From contig QHYU01000148.1 of the NCBI GenBank assembly GCA_003224235.1, positions 56,072 through 104,039 on the forward strand: 47,968 nucleotides of DNA. The letters run 5' to 3'. Made by a program: the position numbers and the translations under genes. Below are positions 7,603 to 16,980 of the stretch, piece by piece. The notes beneath the pieces are model-generated. The model searched no databases. It was not told the DNA's origin and saw nothing but the letters and a program-made list of their open reading frames with translations. Within the stretch, counting starts at the first letter, position 1. The number at the start of each line of letters is the position of its first letter. The DNA is from Acidobacteriota bacterium (GTDB lineage: Bacteria > Acidobacteriota > Terriglobia > Acidiferrales > UBA7541).

Positions 7603-10443
7603 ATGAGAAAAGCAAAGCTCGTCTTTCTCTTGTTGTTCTTCCTCGCCGGCAGTTTGGCCACCAGCCCAGCGCCAGCGCAGAAGGTGCCGCAGGTCCAACC
7701 GCCGAAAAGCGACACAGCGGATCTGCCCAAGATCGAATTTGAGAAGTATAAGCTCCCCAACGGCCTGGAAGTAATTCTTTCGGAGGATCACCGCCTGCCA
7801 ATGGTGGCGGTCAACCTGTGGTACCACGTCGGCCCAGCCAACGAGGTACCGGGGCGCACGGGTTTTGCGCACCTGTTCGAGCACATGATGTTCCAGGGCT
7901 CCAAGCATGTGGGGACCAACGAGCACTTGCGCCTGCTCGAAGGGGCCGGAGCAAGCGATTTCAACGGCACGACCGATTTCGACCGTACCAACTACTTTGA
8001 GACCCTGCCTGCCAACCAGCTCGAACTGGCCCTATGGCTCGAATCGGACCGCTTGGGCTACCTGCTCGACAAGCTCGACCAGGCCAACCTCTCCAACCAG
8101 CAAGACGTCGTGCGCAATGAGCGGCGGCAGAGCGTCGAAAATCAGCCCTATGGGATCGTTGAAGAAGGCCTTTTCCACTTTCTGTTTCCACGCGCGCATC
8201 CGTACTACGCCAGCGTGATTGGTTCGCACGCGGACATCCAGGCGGCCAAGCTGGACGACGTGAAGAAATTTTTCAAGGCCTACTACGCGCCCAACAACGC
8301 CAGCCTGGCGATTGTCGGAGACTTCGACAAGGCCGCGGCGAAGAAACTCGTGGAGAAGTACTTCGCCCCGCTCAAGCGCGGAGCCGACGTGCCCAAGATT
8401 AACGTCAACACTCCGGGGATCACCTCCGAGCGCCGCGCCGTCATTAAGGACCGAGTCGAGCTGCCCCGCGTCTACATGGCTTGGCTGACCTCGCCGATCT
8501 ACACGGAAGGTGACGCCGATATGGATTTGGCTGCCGCGATTCTCGGGGGAGGGAAATCGAGCCGGCTCTACAAGAAGCTGGTCTACGAGAAGCAGATCGC
8601 CCAGGACGTTGCTGCGCAGCAGCAGTCCCTGATTCTGGGCTCCGTCTTTGAGGTGCAGGTGACCGCGCGGCCAGGGCACTCGGCCGAAGAGATCGAAAAG
8701 GCCATCAACGAAGAGCTGGAACGCTTCCGCCGCGAAGGCCCGGAGGAAAAAGAGCTGGAGCGCGCGCGCAACGGTATCGAGACGCGGATCATTCAGGGGC
8801 TCGAAACGCTGGGCGGCTTTGGCGGCGTGGCCGATCGCCTGAACCAGTACAATCACTACCTTGACAACCCCGATTTCCTGAGTCAGGATATCGCGCGCTA
8901 TCGCAAAGCGAATGTCCTATCGGTGAGGGCCTTTGTCCAGCAGCAGCTGAAGCCCAACGCTCGCGCGGTTGTCTTTGGCGTCCCGGGCGAGCAGGACCTC
9001 GGCCCAGAAGTCCCCACGCCGAAGACGGAAAAAGCTCCCAGCGGGACCGGGGCCGAGTCGGTGAACGCTGACGAGCCCTGGCGAGCCACGCCGCCCAAAC
9101 CAGGGCCCTCCCGGCCCTTGAATTTGCCGGTGCCGAAATCCTTCCTGCTGGCCAACGGCTTGACAGTCATCTACAACGAGCGTCCTGGCCTGCCGGTGGT
9201 GGCCGCCAACCTCGTCGTGCGCACAGGCAGCGACGCCAACCCGGCCGACACGCCCGGCCTGGCCAATTTCACCGTGGCCATGCTCGACCAGGGCACTATG
9301 ACGCGCAATGCCCTCCAGATCGCCGACGAGGTTGCGCAGCTCGGAGCCACGCTAGCGACCAGTTCTTCGATGGACGCCTCGCAGGTCACGGTTCGCTCGC
9401 TCAAGAAAAATTTTCCGGCCGCGCTCGACTTGCTTGGCGACCTGGTGTTGCACGCAAGCTTCCCGAAGGAGGAGATTGAAAGGCAACGCACCAGCCGTCT
9501 TGGAGAATTAGTGCAGCGCAGAGAAAATCCCGCCGTGGTTGCGAATCAGGTGATGTCGGCCGCACTTTACGGCCCGCGGCATCCCTATGGCTACCCCGAG
9601 ATCGGCACCGAGGCCTCCATCAAAGTAACCCGCAGGGAGGACATGCTGGCCTTCTGGAATCAGAACTTCGTGCCCAACAACGCCGCCCTGGTCGTGACTG
9701 GCAACATCAGCGCGGCCGAACTTCGCGCGCTGGCCGAAAAGGAGTTTGGCGCGTGGCCGCGCGGCGCACCTGCGCGGGCACAGCTCGGCGCCCCGGCCAC
9801 CACCGCCGCGCGCCTGGTGCTTGTGGATAAGGCCGGCGCGCCGCAGACACGCTTGTGTGTCGCGATGGTGGGTGTGCCGCGCTCCACGCCCGATTACGCC
9901 GCGCTCGAAGTGATGAACACCGCGCTCGGCGGCCTGTTCTCCAGCCGCATTAACCTCAACCTGCGCGAGGTCCACGGCTACACCTACGGCGCCGGCTCGC
10001 GTTTCGTCTATCGTCGCTCCGCCGGACCGTTCTTCGTCTCCACGGGCGTGCGCACCGACGTCACCGCGCCCGCGCTGACGGAAATCCTGAAGGAAATTCA
10101 ACGCATGGCCGAGACGCAGCTCACCCCGGAGGAGCTCAGGTTGGCGAAAGATTGGCAGGTGCGCTCGCTGCCCGGTGAGTTCGAGACCAGTACAAGCGCA
10201 GCTACCAGCTTCACCAGTCTCTACCTCTACGACCTGGGTCTCGACTACTACTCGCAACTTCCCGGGCGGCTCTCCAGCATCACCTCGGAAGCCGCGCAGG
10301 CCGTGGCGAAGAAATATCTCGTGCCGGAAAAGATGGTCACCATCGCGGTGGGCGACCGGGCCAAGATCGAGCCGGAACTCGCCAAGCTGAGCCTTGGGCC
10401 GGTGGAAATCCGCGACGCGGACGGCAATGTAATCAAGAAATAG
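7603..10443 (+). CDS. M16 family zinc metallopeptidase, two fused units
   Basis: A 946-residue exported peptidase of the pitrilysin/processing-peptidase family. The N-terminus (MRKAKLVFLLLFFLAGSL..., ending in APAQ) is a signal peptide, so it acts in the periplasm or at the membrane. The first M16 unit has the inverted zinc motif HLFEH in FAHLFEHMMFQG and the downstream acidic region. The second unit (from about residue 505) has lost the zinc ligands (TPGLANFTVAMLDQG) but keeps the substrate-holding Arg/Tyr stretch REVHGYTYGAGSRF. This is the active-plus-inactive arrangement that other bacteria split into two genes. ATG 7603 is preferred over GTG 7573 because CAGGAGA precedes it and the signal peptide starts there. 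Confidence 0.92.
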   Translation: MRKAKLVFLLLFFLAGSLATSPAPAQKVPQVQPPKSDTADLPKIEFEKYKLPNGLEVILSEDHRLPMVAVNLWYHVGPANEVPGRTGFAHLFEHMMFQGSKHVGTNEHLRLLEGAGASDFNGTTDFDRTNYFETLPANQLELALWLESDRLGYLLDKLDQANLSNQQDVVRNERRQSVENQPYGIVEEGLFHFLFPRAHPYYASVIGSHADIQAAKLDDVKKFFKAYYAPNNASLAIVGDFDKAAAKKLVEKYFAPLKRGADVPKINVNTPGITSERRAVIKDRVELPRVYMAWLTSPIYTEGDADMDLAAAILGGGKSSRLYKKLVYEKQIAQDVAAQQQSLILGSVFEVQVTARPGHSAEEIEKAINEELERFRREGPEEKELERARNGIETRIIQGLETLGGFGGVADRLNQYNHYLDNPDFLSQDIARYRKANVLSVRAFVQQQLKPNARAVVFGVPGEQDLGPEVPTPKTEKAPSGTGAESVNADEPWRATPPKPGPSRPLNLPVPKSFLLANGLTVIYNERPGLPVVAANLVVRTGSDANPADTPGLANFTVAMLDQGTMTRNALQIADEVAQLGATLATSSSMDASQVTVRSLKKNFPAALDLLGDLVLHASFPKEEIERQRTSRLGELVQRRENPAVVANQVMSAALYGPRHPYGYPEIGTEASIKVTRREDMLAFWNQNFVPNNAALVVTGNISAAELRALAEKEFGAWPRGAPARAQLGAPATTAARLVLVDKAGAPQTRLCVAMVGVPRSTPDYAALEVMNTALGGLFSSRINLNLREVHGYTYGAGSRFVYRRSAGPFFVSTGVRTDVTAPALTEILKEIQRMAETQLTPEELRLAKDWQVRSLPGEFETSTSAATSFTSLYLYDLGLDYYSQLPGRLSSITSEAAQAVAKKYLVPEKMVTIAVGDRAKIEPELAKLSLGPVEIRDADGNVIKK

Positions 10444-10483
10444 CCGGCAGGGTATTCCAGAAAGCGCGTGAGCATCTACATCA

Positions 10484-10558
10484 GGGGCAACGGCATTTGC
10501 CCCCCATGCCATGAGTCGAGTCGAAGGGAGCGAAGTAAGAGGGATGCCGTGCCCCTAC
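10484..10558. terminator. stem-loops between convergent genes
   Basis: GGGGCAA (10484-10490) can pair with TTGCCCC (10497-10503) over a six-base loop. On a larger scale GGGGCAACGGCAT (10484-10496) is nearly complementary to ATGCCGTGCCCC (10544-10555), with one bulge. It lies between the convergent M16 and crotonase stops, where a bidirectional terminator is expected. There is no T-tract on either strand, so the terminator role is inferred. The distal arm belongs to the GTAGGG-type dispersed palindromes described in the findings. Confidence 0.4.
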
Positions 10559-11217
10559 GCATCTCCCTTCGCGTTGCGTGCCAACCTCAAAGCTGTTTCG
10601 AGCACTTTGTTCGGTGGCACAACGCAGCTCACCAAGCCCCATAGATAAGCTTCGCTGGCGGTGATCGTGCGCGCAGTGGGCAACATTTCCAGAGTCCGCG
10701 CACGGCCCCTGGGACCCATCACGCGCGGCAGCCGCTGCGTGCCGCCCCATCCGGTGATGATGCCGAGCCCGGCGCCGGGATGACCCAAGATCGCGTCGCT
10801 TGACGCGATGCGAAGTTGGCAAGCTAGAGCCAGGTCCAGGCCGCCACCCAGGCAGTAGCCCCGAATCACGGCGAGGATGGGTTTCGCTTGTCGCTCGATC
10901 TTGCGCATCAGGCTTTGGCCCAGCTCCGAGAAGCGCAGCGCCTCACCCGCCTGTAGCGCGCCCACTTCAGCCAAGTCGGCGCCCGCGGCGAAGCATTTTC
11001 CTGTGCCGGTGACGACGGCCGCGCGAACACCAGCCATCCGATCGAGCGCATCGAATTGCTGGTGAAGTTGTTTGAGAACTGCGTGAGTCAGCCGCGGAAA
11101 TCCAGTGGGGTTATCGAGTTCGATCAGCAGTACGGTGCCGCGCCGGCTCGCGCGGACGGAATTAGTATCGGGGAGAAGAGGCCGCGGGCACAGCGCGTCA
11201 GGCTTTCTGCCCGGCAC
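10555..11217 (-). CDS. enoyl-CoA hydratase/isomerase family protein
   Basis: A crotonase of about 220 residues. The oxyanion-hole segments [11 protein letters not shown] and [13 protein letters not shown] are clear, as is GGTQRLPR. At the first catalytic position the usual Pro-Glu reads Pro-Gly ([10 protein letters not shown]), while the second Glu is kept in TLEML. Loss of the first Glu with retention of the second is seen in crotonase isomerases, so hydratase activity is doubtful. The start is uncertain: GTG 11217 and TTG 11229 both overlap the end of the B12-subunit gene, and no good ribosome-binding site is visible. The overlap suggests a shared transcript with the mutase genes. Confidence 0.8.
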   Translation of the reverse strand: MPGRKPDALCPRPLLPDTNSVRASRRGTVLLIELDNPTGFPRLTHAVLKQLHQQFDALDRMAGVRAAVVTGTGKCFAAGADLAEVGALQAGEALRFSELGQSLMRKIERQAKPILAVIRGYCLGGGLDLALACQLRIASSDAILGHPGAGLGIITGWGGTQRLPRVMGPRGRARTLEMLPTARTITASEAYLWGLVSCVVPPNKVLETALRLARNAKGDA

Positions 11218-11602
11218 GCTCGCGCACAAAGTTGACGATCTCTTGCGTGGAGGTGCCCGGCAAGAAGATCTCGGCGATGCCCATCTGCTTCAGCCCAGGA
11301 GCGTCGACGTCGGGAATTGTGCCGCCAAGCAGCACCAGAACGTCTTGCATTCCTTTTTCGCGCAACAACTCCATCAGCCGCGCGCAAAGTGTGTTGTGCG
11401 CGCCGGAAAGAATCGAGAGCCCGATGACGTCCACGTCTTCTTGCTCCGCGGCGGCGGCGATCATTTCGGGCGTCTGCCGCAGGCCGGTGTAAATCACTTC
11501 CATCCCGGCGTCGCGCAAGGCCCGGGCGATGATCTTCACGCCGCGGTCGTGCCCGTCCAGCCCCGGCTTCGCCACCAGCACGCGTATCTTCTTCTCCGTC
11601 AT
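11198..11602 (-). CDS. methylmalonyl-CoA mutase small subunit, cobalamin-binding domain
   Basis: A stand-alone B12-binding domain of 134 residues. It carries the DxHxxG motif in [12 protein letters not shown], whose His is the lower ligand to cobalt, then the conserved SILSGAH and LLGGTIPD segments. It pairs with the catalytic subunit encoded about 240 bases upstream on the same strand to interconvert methylmalonyl-CoA and succinyl-CoA or a related pair. ATG 11602 is chosen because the domain begins immediately; the longer reading adds 31 unlikely residues translated from a CTGTGT-rich intergenic repeat. Its 3' end overlaps the following crotonase gene. Confidence 0.92.
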   Translation of the reverse strand: MTEKKIRVLVAKPGLDGHDRGVKIIARALRDAGMEVIYTGLRQTPEMIAAAAEQEDVDVIGLSILSGAHNTLCARLMELLREKGMQDVLVLLGGTIPDVDAPGLKQMGIAEIFLPGTSTQEIVNFVRERAGQKA

Positions 11603-11607
11603 TCTTC

Positions 11608-11640
11608 GCTGTGCTCTCTGTGTCTCTGTGACGTCTGTGT
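11608..11640. repeat. CTCTGTGTCTCTGTG-type intergenic repeat
   Basis: The clearest copy of a degenerate CTCTGTG-rich element; related stretches are at 2699-2732, 16941-16967 and 18168-18200, all between genes. Confidence 0.5.
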
Positions 11641-11839
11641 TTCGCTTTCGATCTTTCGCAGGCTCAAAGATATATCGCCGTACTCCTTCTTTCAAGATTG
11701 GGATGTTGAAATTGATGAGGAGGCCAAGCCTACAGTTAGCCAGGAGAAGACACGTCAGCGTGATGGCCCCGTGGATGGGAGCCGGAGCGCAGCCTCTGGG
11801 CGTCGTGCCCTTACCGACTCGGCGAGTTGTCCGTGGAGC

Positions 11840-13570
11840 TCACGTGATGGCGACTTCTTCGTAGGTGCCAAAGACCGCGCGCATGGCGTCGCAGATCTCG
11901 CCCAGCGTGGCGTAGGCTTTGACAGCCTCGTAGATGTATGGCATCAGGTTCTCGGTGCCTTCGGCGGCCTTGCGCAGCGCCGCCAGGCGCCGTTCGACTT
12001 CATCGCTCGACCGCTCGGCGCGCAGCTTGCGCAGTCTCTCGGCTTGGCGAAGCGCTACGGTCTCATCGATGTGCAGGATTTCGATTGGTTTTTCCTCTGC
12101 GGTGAACTCGTTTACCCCGACAACGATTTTCTCCTTGCGGTCCACCGCCATTTGATACTGGTAAGACGCTTCGGCGATTTCCCGTTGCGGATAGGAGCAG
12201 TCGATGGCAGCGACCATCCCACCCAGCGCGTCGATCTTCTCGATATAATCCCAGGCGGCGCGCTCGACCTCATTGGTGAGCGTTTCGACAAAATACGAGC
12301 CGCCAAGCGGATCCACGGTGTTGGTGACGCTGCTTTCGTGAGCAATGATCTGCTGCGTGCGCAGCGCGAGGGTGGCGGCAAACTCGGTGGGGAGCGCCCA
12401 GGCCTCGTCGAGCGAGTTGGTGTGCAGCGACTGCGTTCCGCCCAGCACAGCGGCCAGCGCCTGAATGGCCGTGCGCACAACGTTGTTGTAGGGCTGCTGC
12501 GCCGTCAGCGAGCATCCGGCCGTCTGCGTGTGGAAGCGCAAGGTGCAGGCGCGCTCCGTCTTTGCGCCGAAGCGCTCGCGCATCGTCTTGTACCAGATCC
12601 GCCGCGCCGCGCGATATTTGGCGATCTCTTCGAAAAAGTCGCTGTGCGCGTTGAAGAAGAACGAGAGACGCGGCACGAATTCATCCACGTCCAGGCCGCG
12701 CCGGATGCCCCATTCGACGTACTCGATACCATCACGCAGCGTGAAGGCCAGCTCCTGGATGGCGGTCGAGCCCGCCTCGCGAATGTGGTAGCCGCTGATG
12801 GAAATGACGTTGTATTTCGGTGTATGCCGCGTGCAGAACTCGAAGGTGTCGATCACCAGCCGCATCGAAGGCTCGGGCGGGTAGATATACTCTTTCTGCG
12901 CGACGTATTCCTTCAGGATGTCGTTCTGCAGAGTGCCGGAGATCTTCTTCCAGTCCGCCCCCTGCTTCTCGGCCACCGCCAGGTACATCGCCCAGATCAC
13001 CGCCGCCGGCGAGTTGATAGTCATCGAGGTGGTAACGTCGGCCAGCGGAATCTGGTCGAACAGCACCTCCATGTCGGCCAGCGAGCTGATCGCCACACCG
13101 CACTTGCCCACTTCGCCCTCGGAAAGCGCGTGGTCGGAGTCGTAACCCATCAGCGTAGGCAAGTCGAAAGCCACTGAGAGCCCCGTCTGGCCCTGCGCCA
13201 GCAGATAACGGAAGCGCCGGTTGGTGTCTTCGGCTGCGCCGAAGCCGGCGAACTGTCGCATGGTCCACAGCCGGCCACGGTACATCGTGGCGTGGATCCC
13301 GCGCGTGTAGGGCGGTTCGCCCGGAAAGCCCAGGTCGCGCTCATCGTCCCAGTCGGCGAGGTCCGCCGGTGTGTAAAGTCGGCGAATCGGATGGTCGGAA
13401 ATGGTGGTGAATTCTGCGGCGCGCTCGGGGGACCTTGCCAGGCTGGGCTTGAGCGTCTTCTCCTCCCACTGCTGCTCGCGCGGTGAAGGCTTCCGTTTGT
13501 CTTTCTCGTTCTCCACTAAGTGGGAGAAAGCTGGATTCGGCTTGCCTTTACCGCGGGTTACTTCATCCAT
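11840..13570 (-). CDS. methylmalonyl-CoA mutase large (catalytic) subunit
   Basis: A 576-residue TIM-barrel mutase without its own B12 domain. Diagnostic segments are [70 protein letters not shown] and [14 protein letters not shown] after YIYPPE keeps the Arg that binds the carboxylate of methylmalonyl-CoA, so methylmalonyl-CoA is favoured over isobutyryl-CoA, although much of the sequence is isobutyryl-mutase-like. ATG 13570 is preferred; GTG 13591 is an in-frame alternative. With the B12 subunit gene downstream it would complete propionyl-CoA oxidation to succinyl-CoA, linking to the branched-chain breakdown genes at the left of the window. Confidence 0.92.
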   Translation of the reverse strand: MDEVTRGKGKPNPAFSHLVENEKDKRKPSPREQQWEEKTLKPSLARSPERAAEFTTISDHPIRRLYTPADLADWDDERDLGFPGEPPYTRGIHATMYRGRLWTMRQFAGFGAAEDTNRRFRYLLAQGQTGLSVAFDLPTLMGYDSDHALSEGEVGKCGVAISSLADMEVLFDQIPLADVTTSMTINSPAAVIWAMYLAVAEKQGADWKKISGTLQNDILKEYVAQKEYIYPPEPSMRLVIDTFEFCTRHTPKYNVISISGYHIREAGSTAIQELAFTLRDGIEYVEWGIRRGLDVDEFVPRLSFFFNAHSDFFEEIAKYRAARRIWYKTMRERFGAKTERACTLRFHTQTAGCSLTAQQPYNNVVRTAIQALAAVLGGTQSLHTNSLDEAWALPTEFAATLALRTQQIIAHESSVTNTVDPLGGSYFVETLTNEVERAAWDYIEKIDALGGMVAAIDCSYPQREIAEASYQYQMAVDRKEKIVVGVNEFTAEEKPIEILHIDETVALRQAERLRKLRAERSSDEVERRLAALRKAAEGTENLMPYIYEAVKAYATLGEICDAMRAVFGTYEEVAIT

Positions 13571-13747
13571 GGGTGGGCCCACTCCCGGCACGCTGCCGAA
13601 ATTGCTGCCGCTCCTGACAAAATACCTTCAATCGCACAGAGTCATGTTAAGCCAAGGGCGAGGAGGGAGCAAGTCGGCCAATAAGCTCTGTGTTCCGGCT
13701 TCGGCGGCAGAACTTTGAGCGATATTGCCCGTGGCCAAAGCTGGCAA

Positions 13748-13769
13748 CCCGGCGGGATCTCCCGCCGGG
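13748..13769 (-). terminator. GC-rich hairpin after the TolC-like gene
   Basis: CCCGGCGGGA and TCCCGCCGGG are perfect 10-base arms around a two-base centre, 54 bases beyond the TolC-family stop and before the mutase gene. It is a strong stem without a T-tract. A terminator or processing site is inferred. Confidence 0.5.
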
Positions 13770-13823
13770 CCGCCCATGGTGGGGATTGAGTGACGATTGA
13801 TAGCTGAGAGCCAGCCGCTTGGG

Positions 13824-15830
13824 TCAGAACTTCTGCGCGGGGCCAACCAGCTCACCGCTGACGGAGGTGCCGGGGATCAAGGTGTCGCGGGGCACCGTGC
13901 CCTGCTTGGCGCCGGCGATACTGATGCGGTTGACCTCGAGCGTGCGGCCCAAGGCGCGATCGAAGTCCACCTTGGCTTTGACCAAATCCACCAAGGCGCG
14001 CACTTCTACGCTCTGCGCCGCGGAGAGGTCGCGTTGCGCTTGGATGACAAAGAAAATGGTCGAGGCCCCGAGCTGATACTTCTTCTGCTCGGCGTCGAGC
14101 GTTTGCTCTTGCAGGATGCGCGATTTCTGCGCTGCTTCCACGCGCGCACGGTTCTGTTCAAGCGCAATCTGCGCGTTACGCACCTCAACCACGATGCCGT
14201 TCTCCAGTTGCTGCAGTCTGGCTTCGGCCTGCCGCTGCTCGAGAATCGCGCGGGCATTGTCGGCTTGCGCCGGGCGATTCCGGATCGGGATGTTCAGATT
14301 GAGCTGCAGCGAGTAAGTGGGGAAGTCAGAGCGGAAGATGCTGCCGAGCGCGTCGCCCAGGCCTGCAAAGTTGGTGCCGGCAACCGGCCGGACCGTGACT
14401 GGGACGAAAAGATCTTGCGGTACCGGGTTGCCGTTGGCATCCACAATATGGGCGCCCGCCTGGGTCGAGGCGGCGCCGAATTTGGCCGAGTTGCCGGACA
14501 GGCCGGTCCAGCCATATTGACCGAACAGGGCCAGCGTGGGCAACAGGGCATTGCGAGTTGCGCGAACGTTTATGTCGCGGTTCAGCAAGTCCATCTGCTG
14601 CTGAAGCACGTCGGGCCGCTTCTGGTACGCCTCTTTCACCGCGTCCTGAATCGGCAAGATCTCGACTTGCGGCAACTGCGCCACTTGGTCGGTGGGCACG
14701 ATCTCGACTTCTCGCAGGAGGGTGTCCATTTGATTCTTGGTGATAGCGTTCTTCAGAAGCGTTTGCTGCTGCAGTTGCAAGGTCTGCGACACGATCAAGT
14801 CCTGCGTGGCGCGGGCCACCTCGGCTTCGGCCCGCACTACTTCGATGGGCGCTAGCGTGCCGATTTCCACCTGCCGCTTGTTGTCGTTGTAGAGCTTCTG
14901 GGCCAGCTCGACCGAGCGATGTTTCACCTTCACGTCCTCGCGCGCGAACACCAGCTCCCAATACAGGTTCTCCACCTGCACCACCGAAGTGATCACTTGC
15001 TGCGTAAACACCTGGTCCGCGATCTTCTTGCTGTTCTTGGCAATCCGGATGAAACGCGTGTTCGGCAGCCGGCCAAACCCATTCAGCAGTTCCTGCGTGA
15101 AAGAGACAAACAGCGTGGATTGAACTGATGGGTCAAATACCGCCGCCGGTGAGGTTGTCGAGACCCGCGAGTTGGTCGACGTCACGGCAAAGGCCGTGCC
15201 GGTGTGAAAGCCCTGCGAGTACTGGAGGTTAGCTCCCGTCGCGTGGTTGATGACCGAGTTCAAGGCGGCCACGCCGGTGCCCGCCAGAAACGGGTTGTTC
15301 ACCGGGGTAGTTCGATGGTCCAGGTTCATCGTCCACGTCAGCAGCGGGTCAAACGTTTGTGAAGGAATGGCGCCCAAGACCGACGCCGTGCCTGTGCCCG
15401 CCAGACCGCGAGAGGCGCCGCCGCCCAGCGTGCGGAGAATATCGGTGTCTGCGATCCAAGGGGTATAGCGTTGCACGGCGATATCCAGATTGTTCTCCAG
15501 CGCCAGTGCGATAGCATCCTGCAGGCTCAACTTCATCTTCCCGTCCTGGATGAGCTGATCAACCCGGGGCGAATTGGTCAGCGCCGGCGCTTGCACCCTG
15601 ATAGGTGAATACGGCGCGAAGATATTTGGGAAGGGTGATTTCCCTTTGGAATAGTCAGGGCCCCTCATGAGTGGAGGATAGCCGGCCGAAGAACTCCCCG
15701 ACCCGGCGCCCTGTGCGCTTTTCGTTTGGCCAGCCGGCTTTGACTGGCCGTACACAGGCGCCACCGGCGCCGCAATGATCGCGGCCGCTAGCAGTAGCGC
15801 CGCGGCCGAACGGAATAGCCTTTCAGTCAT
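13824..15830 (-). CDS. TolC-family outer-membrane efflux protein
   Basis: A 668-residue outer-membrane channel of the TolC/OEP family, the exit duct of a tripartite export system. ATG 15830 follows AGAGG and opens a signal peptide (MTERLFRSAAALLLAAAII, cleaved near VYGQS). Long amphipathic helical repeats follow, for example ENLYWELVFAREDVKVKHRSVE and the Gln-rich LQLQQQTLLKNAITKN. The second half has the typical RPDVLQQQMDLLNRDINVRA...LLPTLALFGQYGW segment. It is longer than classic TolC (about 470), with a Gly/Ser/Pro-rich N-terminal stretch. No membrane-fusion protein or pump gene is next to it, so its partner is unknown. Confidence 0.88.
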   Translation of the reverse strand: MTERLFRSAAALLLAAAIIAAPVAPVYGQSKPAGQTKSAQGAGSGSSSAGYPPLMRGPDYSKGKSPFPNIFAPYSPIRVQAPALTNSPRVDQLIQDGKMKLSLQDAIALALENNLDIAVQRYTPWIADTDILRTLGGGASRGLAGTGTASVLGAIPSQTFDPLLTWTMNLDHRTTPVNNPFLAGTGVAALNSVINHATGANLQYSQGFHTGTAFAVTSTNSRVSTTSPAAVFDPSVQSTLFVSFTQELLNGFGRLPNTRFIRIAKNSKKIADQVFTQQVITSVVQVENLYWELVFAREDVKVKHRSVELAQKLYNDNKRQVEIGTLAPIEVVRAEAEVARATQDLIVSQTLQLQQQTLLKNAITKNQMDTLLREVEIVPTDQVAQLPQVEILPIQDAVKEAYQKRPDVLQQQMDLLNRDINVRATRNALLPTLALFGQYGWTGLSGNSAKFGAASTQAGAHIVDANGNPVPQDLFVPVTVRPVAGTNFAGLGDALGSIFRSDFPTYSLQLNLNIPIRNRPAQADNARAILEQRQAEARLQQLENGIVVEVRNAQIALEQNRARVEAAQKSRILQEQTLDAEQKKYQLGASTIFFVIQAQRDLSAAQSVEVRALVDLVKAKVDFDRALGRTLEVNRISIAGAKQGTVPRDTLIPGTSVSGELVGPAQKF

Positions 15831-16022
15831 GAGTTTTCCTCTCTCTGAAGAGTTAGAGCTAACATAGCCTCCGGCCTGGATCAAAACCTTGTAACGTCCA
15901 AGACCTTGGATTTGTTTCAATTTTTTTTCGCTGCAGCGCTGCTTGCCAGCCGGTTTTGTTAGACGTGCGAAGGGCGCTCTGGTCGTTTCCTGTGGCGCCC
16001 CTTCGTGCGCATCCACACAGAG

Positions 16023-16040
16023 GGCGCGCTAAGGCGCGCC
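16023..16040. repeat. perfect 7-bp GC hairpin with TAAG loop
   Basis: GGCGCGC (16023-16029), TAAG, GCGCGCC (16034-16040). The stem is pure GC and lies upstream of both divergent genes, so it is not a simple terminator for either. Confidence 0.6.
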
Positions 16041-16122
16041 GACACACTCACGGAGAGCGACCTCGCCAAGCCTGGGCACACCACCCAGGCAAAGCGCAGA
16101 AGTCTAGCAGGCTCAGGATTCC

Positions 16123-16151
16123 TTGACAACGCGACTCGCCGCCGCTACCCT
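16123..16151 (+). promoter_or_regulatory. candidate promoter for pyrE
   Basis: A consensus TTGACA (16123-16128) is followed after exactly 17 bases by TACCCT (16146-16151), a weak GC-rich -10. Transcription would start near 16158, about 60 bases before the pyrE ATG. Confidence 0.55.
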
Positions 16152-16220
16152 ACGCCCCGTCACGTTGGAGAGCCAATTCCTGGCTGTCGGTGGGGTTGCG
16201 CGGCCCGCGGCGGTGACTCG

Positions 16221-16829
16221 ATGAGGCCCGAAGAGGTTATAAGACTTCTCGAATCGGTCGGAGCCATTCGCCAGGGCCACTTTGAGTTGTCTTCCGGCCT
16301 GCACAGCGGCACTTACGTCCAGTGCGCCGTGGCCTTGCAGCATCCTCGCTACGCCGAGCAACTTGGCCGCGCCTTGGCCGTAGAGTTTCATGATCTGCGC
16401 GTGGACTGCGTGGCTTCGCCAGCCATCGGTGGCATCGTGTTGGGGCACGAAGTCGCGCGGGCGACTCCCGCCCGGCCGGATGGCTCCATGGCGCGCGCCA
16501 TTTTTGTCGAGCGGGATGCGCGGGGATTGATGGTGCTACGCCGAGGCTTTGAGGTGGGCCCAGACGAGCACGTCCTAGTTGTGGAAGACGTTTGGACCAC
16601 GGGCGGTTCGACCTATGAGACCATCCGCGTGATCGAGCAGGCCGGCGGGCGCGTGGTAGCCGCCGGCGCCTTGATTGATCGCAGCGGCGGCCAGCTGGAA
16701 TTTCCCGTGCGCGCGGAAGCTTTGGTTGACCTCAAGATCGAAAACTACGACGCCGCCGATTGTCCTCTCTGCCGCGCTGGTAGCGCGGCGGTCCGCCCCG
16801 GCAGCCACTTTCTGGGCGCCATGCCGTAG
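16221..16829 (+). CDS. pyrE: orotate phosphoribosyltransferase
   Basis: A 202-residue cytoplasmic enzyme of de novo pyrimidine synthesis joining orotate to PRPP to give OMP. The PRPP-binding motif is HVLVVEDVWTTGGST at about residues 118-132. FELSSGLHSGTYVQC near the N-terminus and SPAIGGIVLGHEVAR are family-typical. The C-terminus carries CPLCRAGSAAVRPGS, found in the longer OPRT group. ATG 16221 (MRPEEVIRLLESVG) is chosen because the upstream in-frame extension is arginine-rich and featureless and would run through the candidate promoter. The next gene downstream, lpxD, is convergent. Confidence 0.92.
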   Translation: MRPEEVIRLLESVGAIRQGHFELSSGLHSGTYVQCAVALQHPRYAEQLGRALAVEFHDLRVDCVASPAIGGIVLGHEVARATPARPDGSMARAIFVERDARGLMVLRRGFEVGPDEHVLVVEDVWTTGGSTYETIRVIEQAGGRVVAAGALIDRSGGQLEFPVRAEALVDLKIENYDAADCPLCRAGSAAVRPGSHFLGAMP

Positions 16830-16980
16830 TTGAAAGTCCGCAGTCCAAAGTCGAGAGTTGAGAGTTTAGAGTGCAAGCGGAATGCGTTTTTTTGTGGGGG
16901 GGCGCAGCCAGCTGTTCTTCAGCGAACGGAATCCACGGCCCCTGCGTGACCTCTGCGGTGAATCTTTATCCCCCGGAATC

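Larger units (their letters stand above)
15831..16220. other. 390-base divergent region between the TolC-like gene and pyrE
   Basis: Both flanking genes read away from this gap. It holds a perfect GC stem-loop (16023-16040) and a TTGACA-type promoter for pyrE (16123-16151). No clean promoter could be assigned to the TolC-like gene. Confidence 0.6.

Noticed and set aside
11105-13177. 690-codon open frame on the plus strand
   Set aside because: It is antisense to both mutase genes, which have unmistakable family motifs; high GC keeps the opposite strand open.
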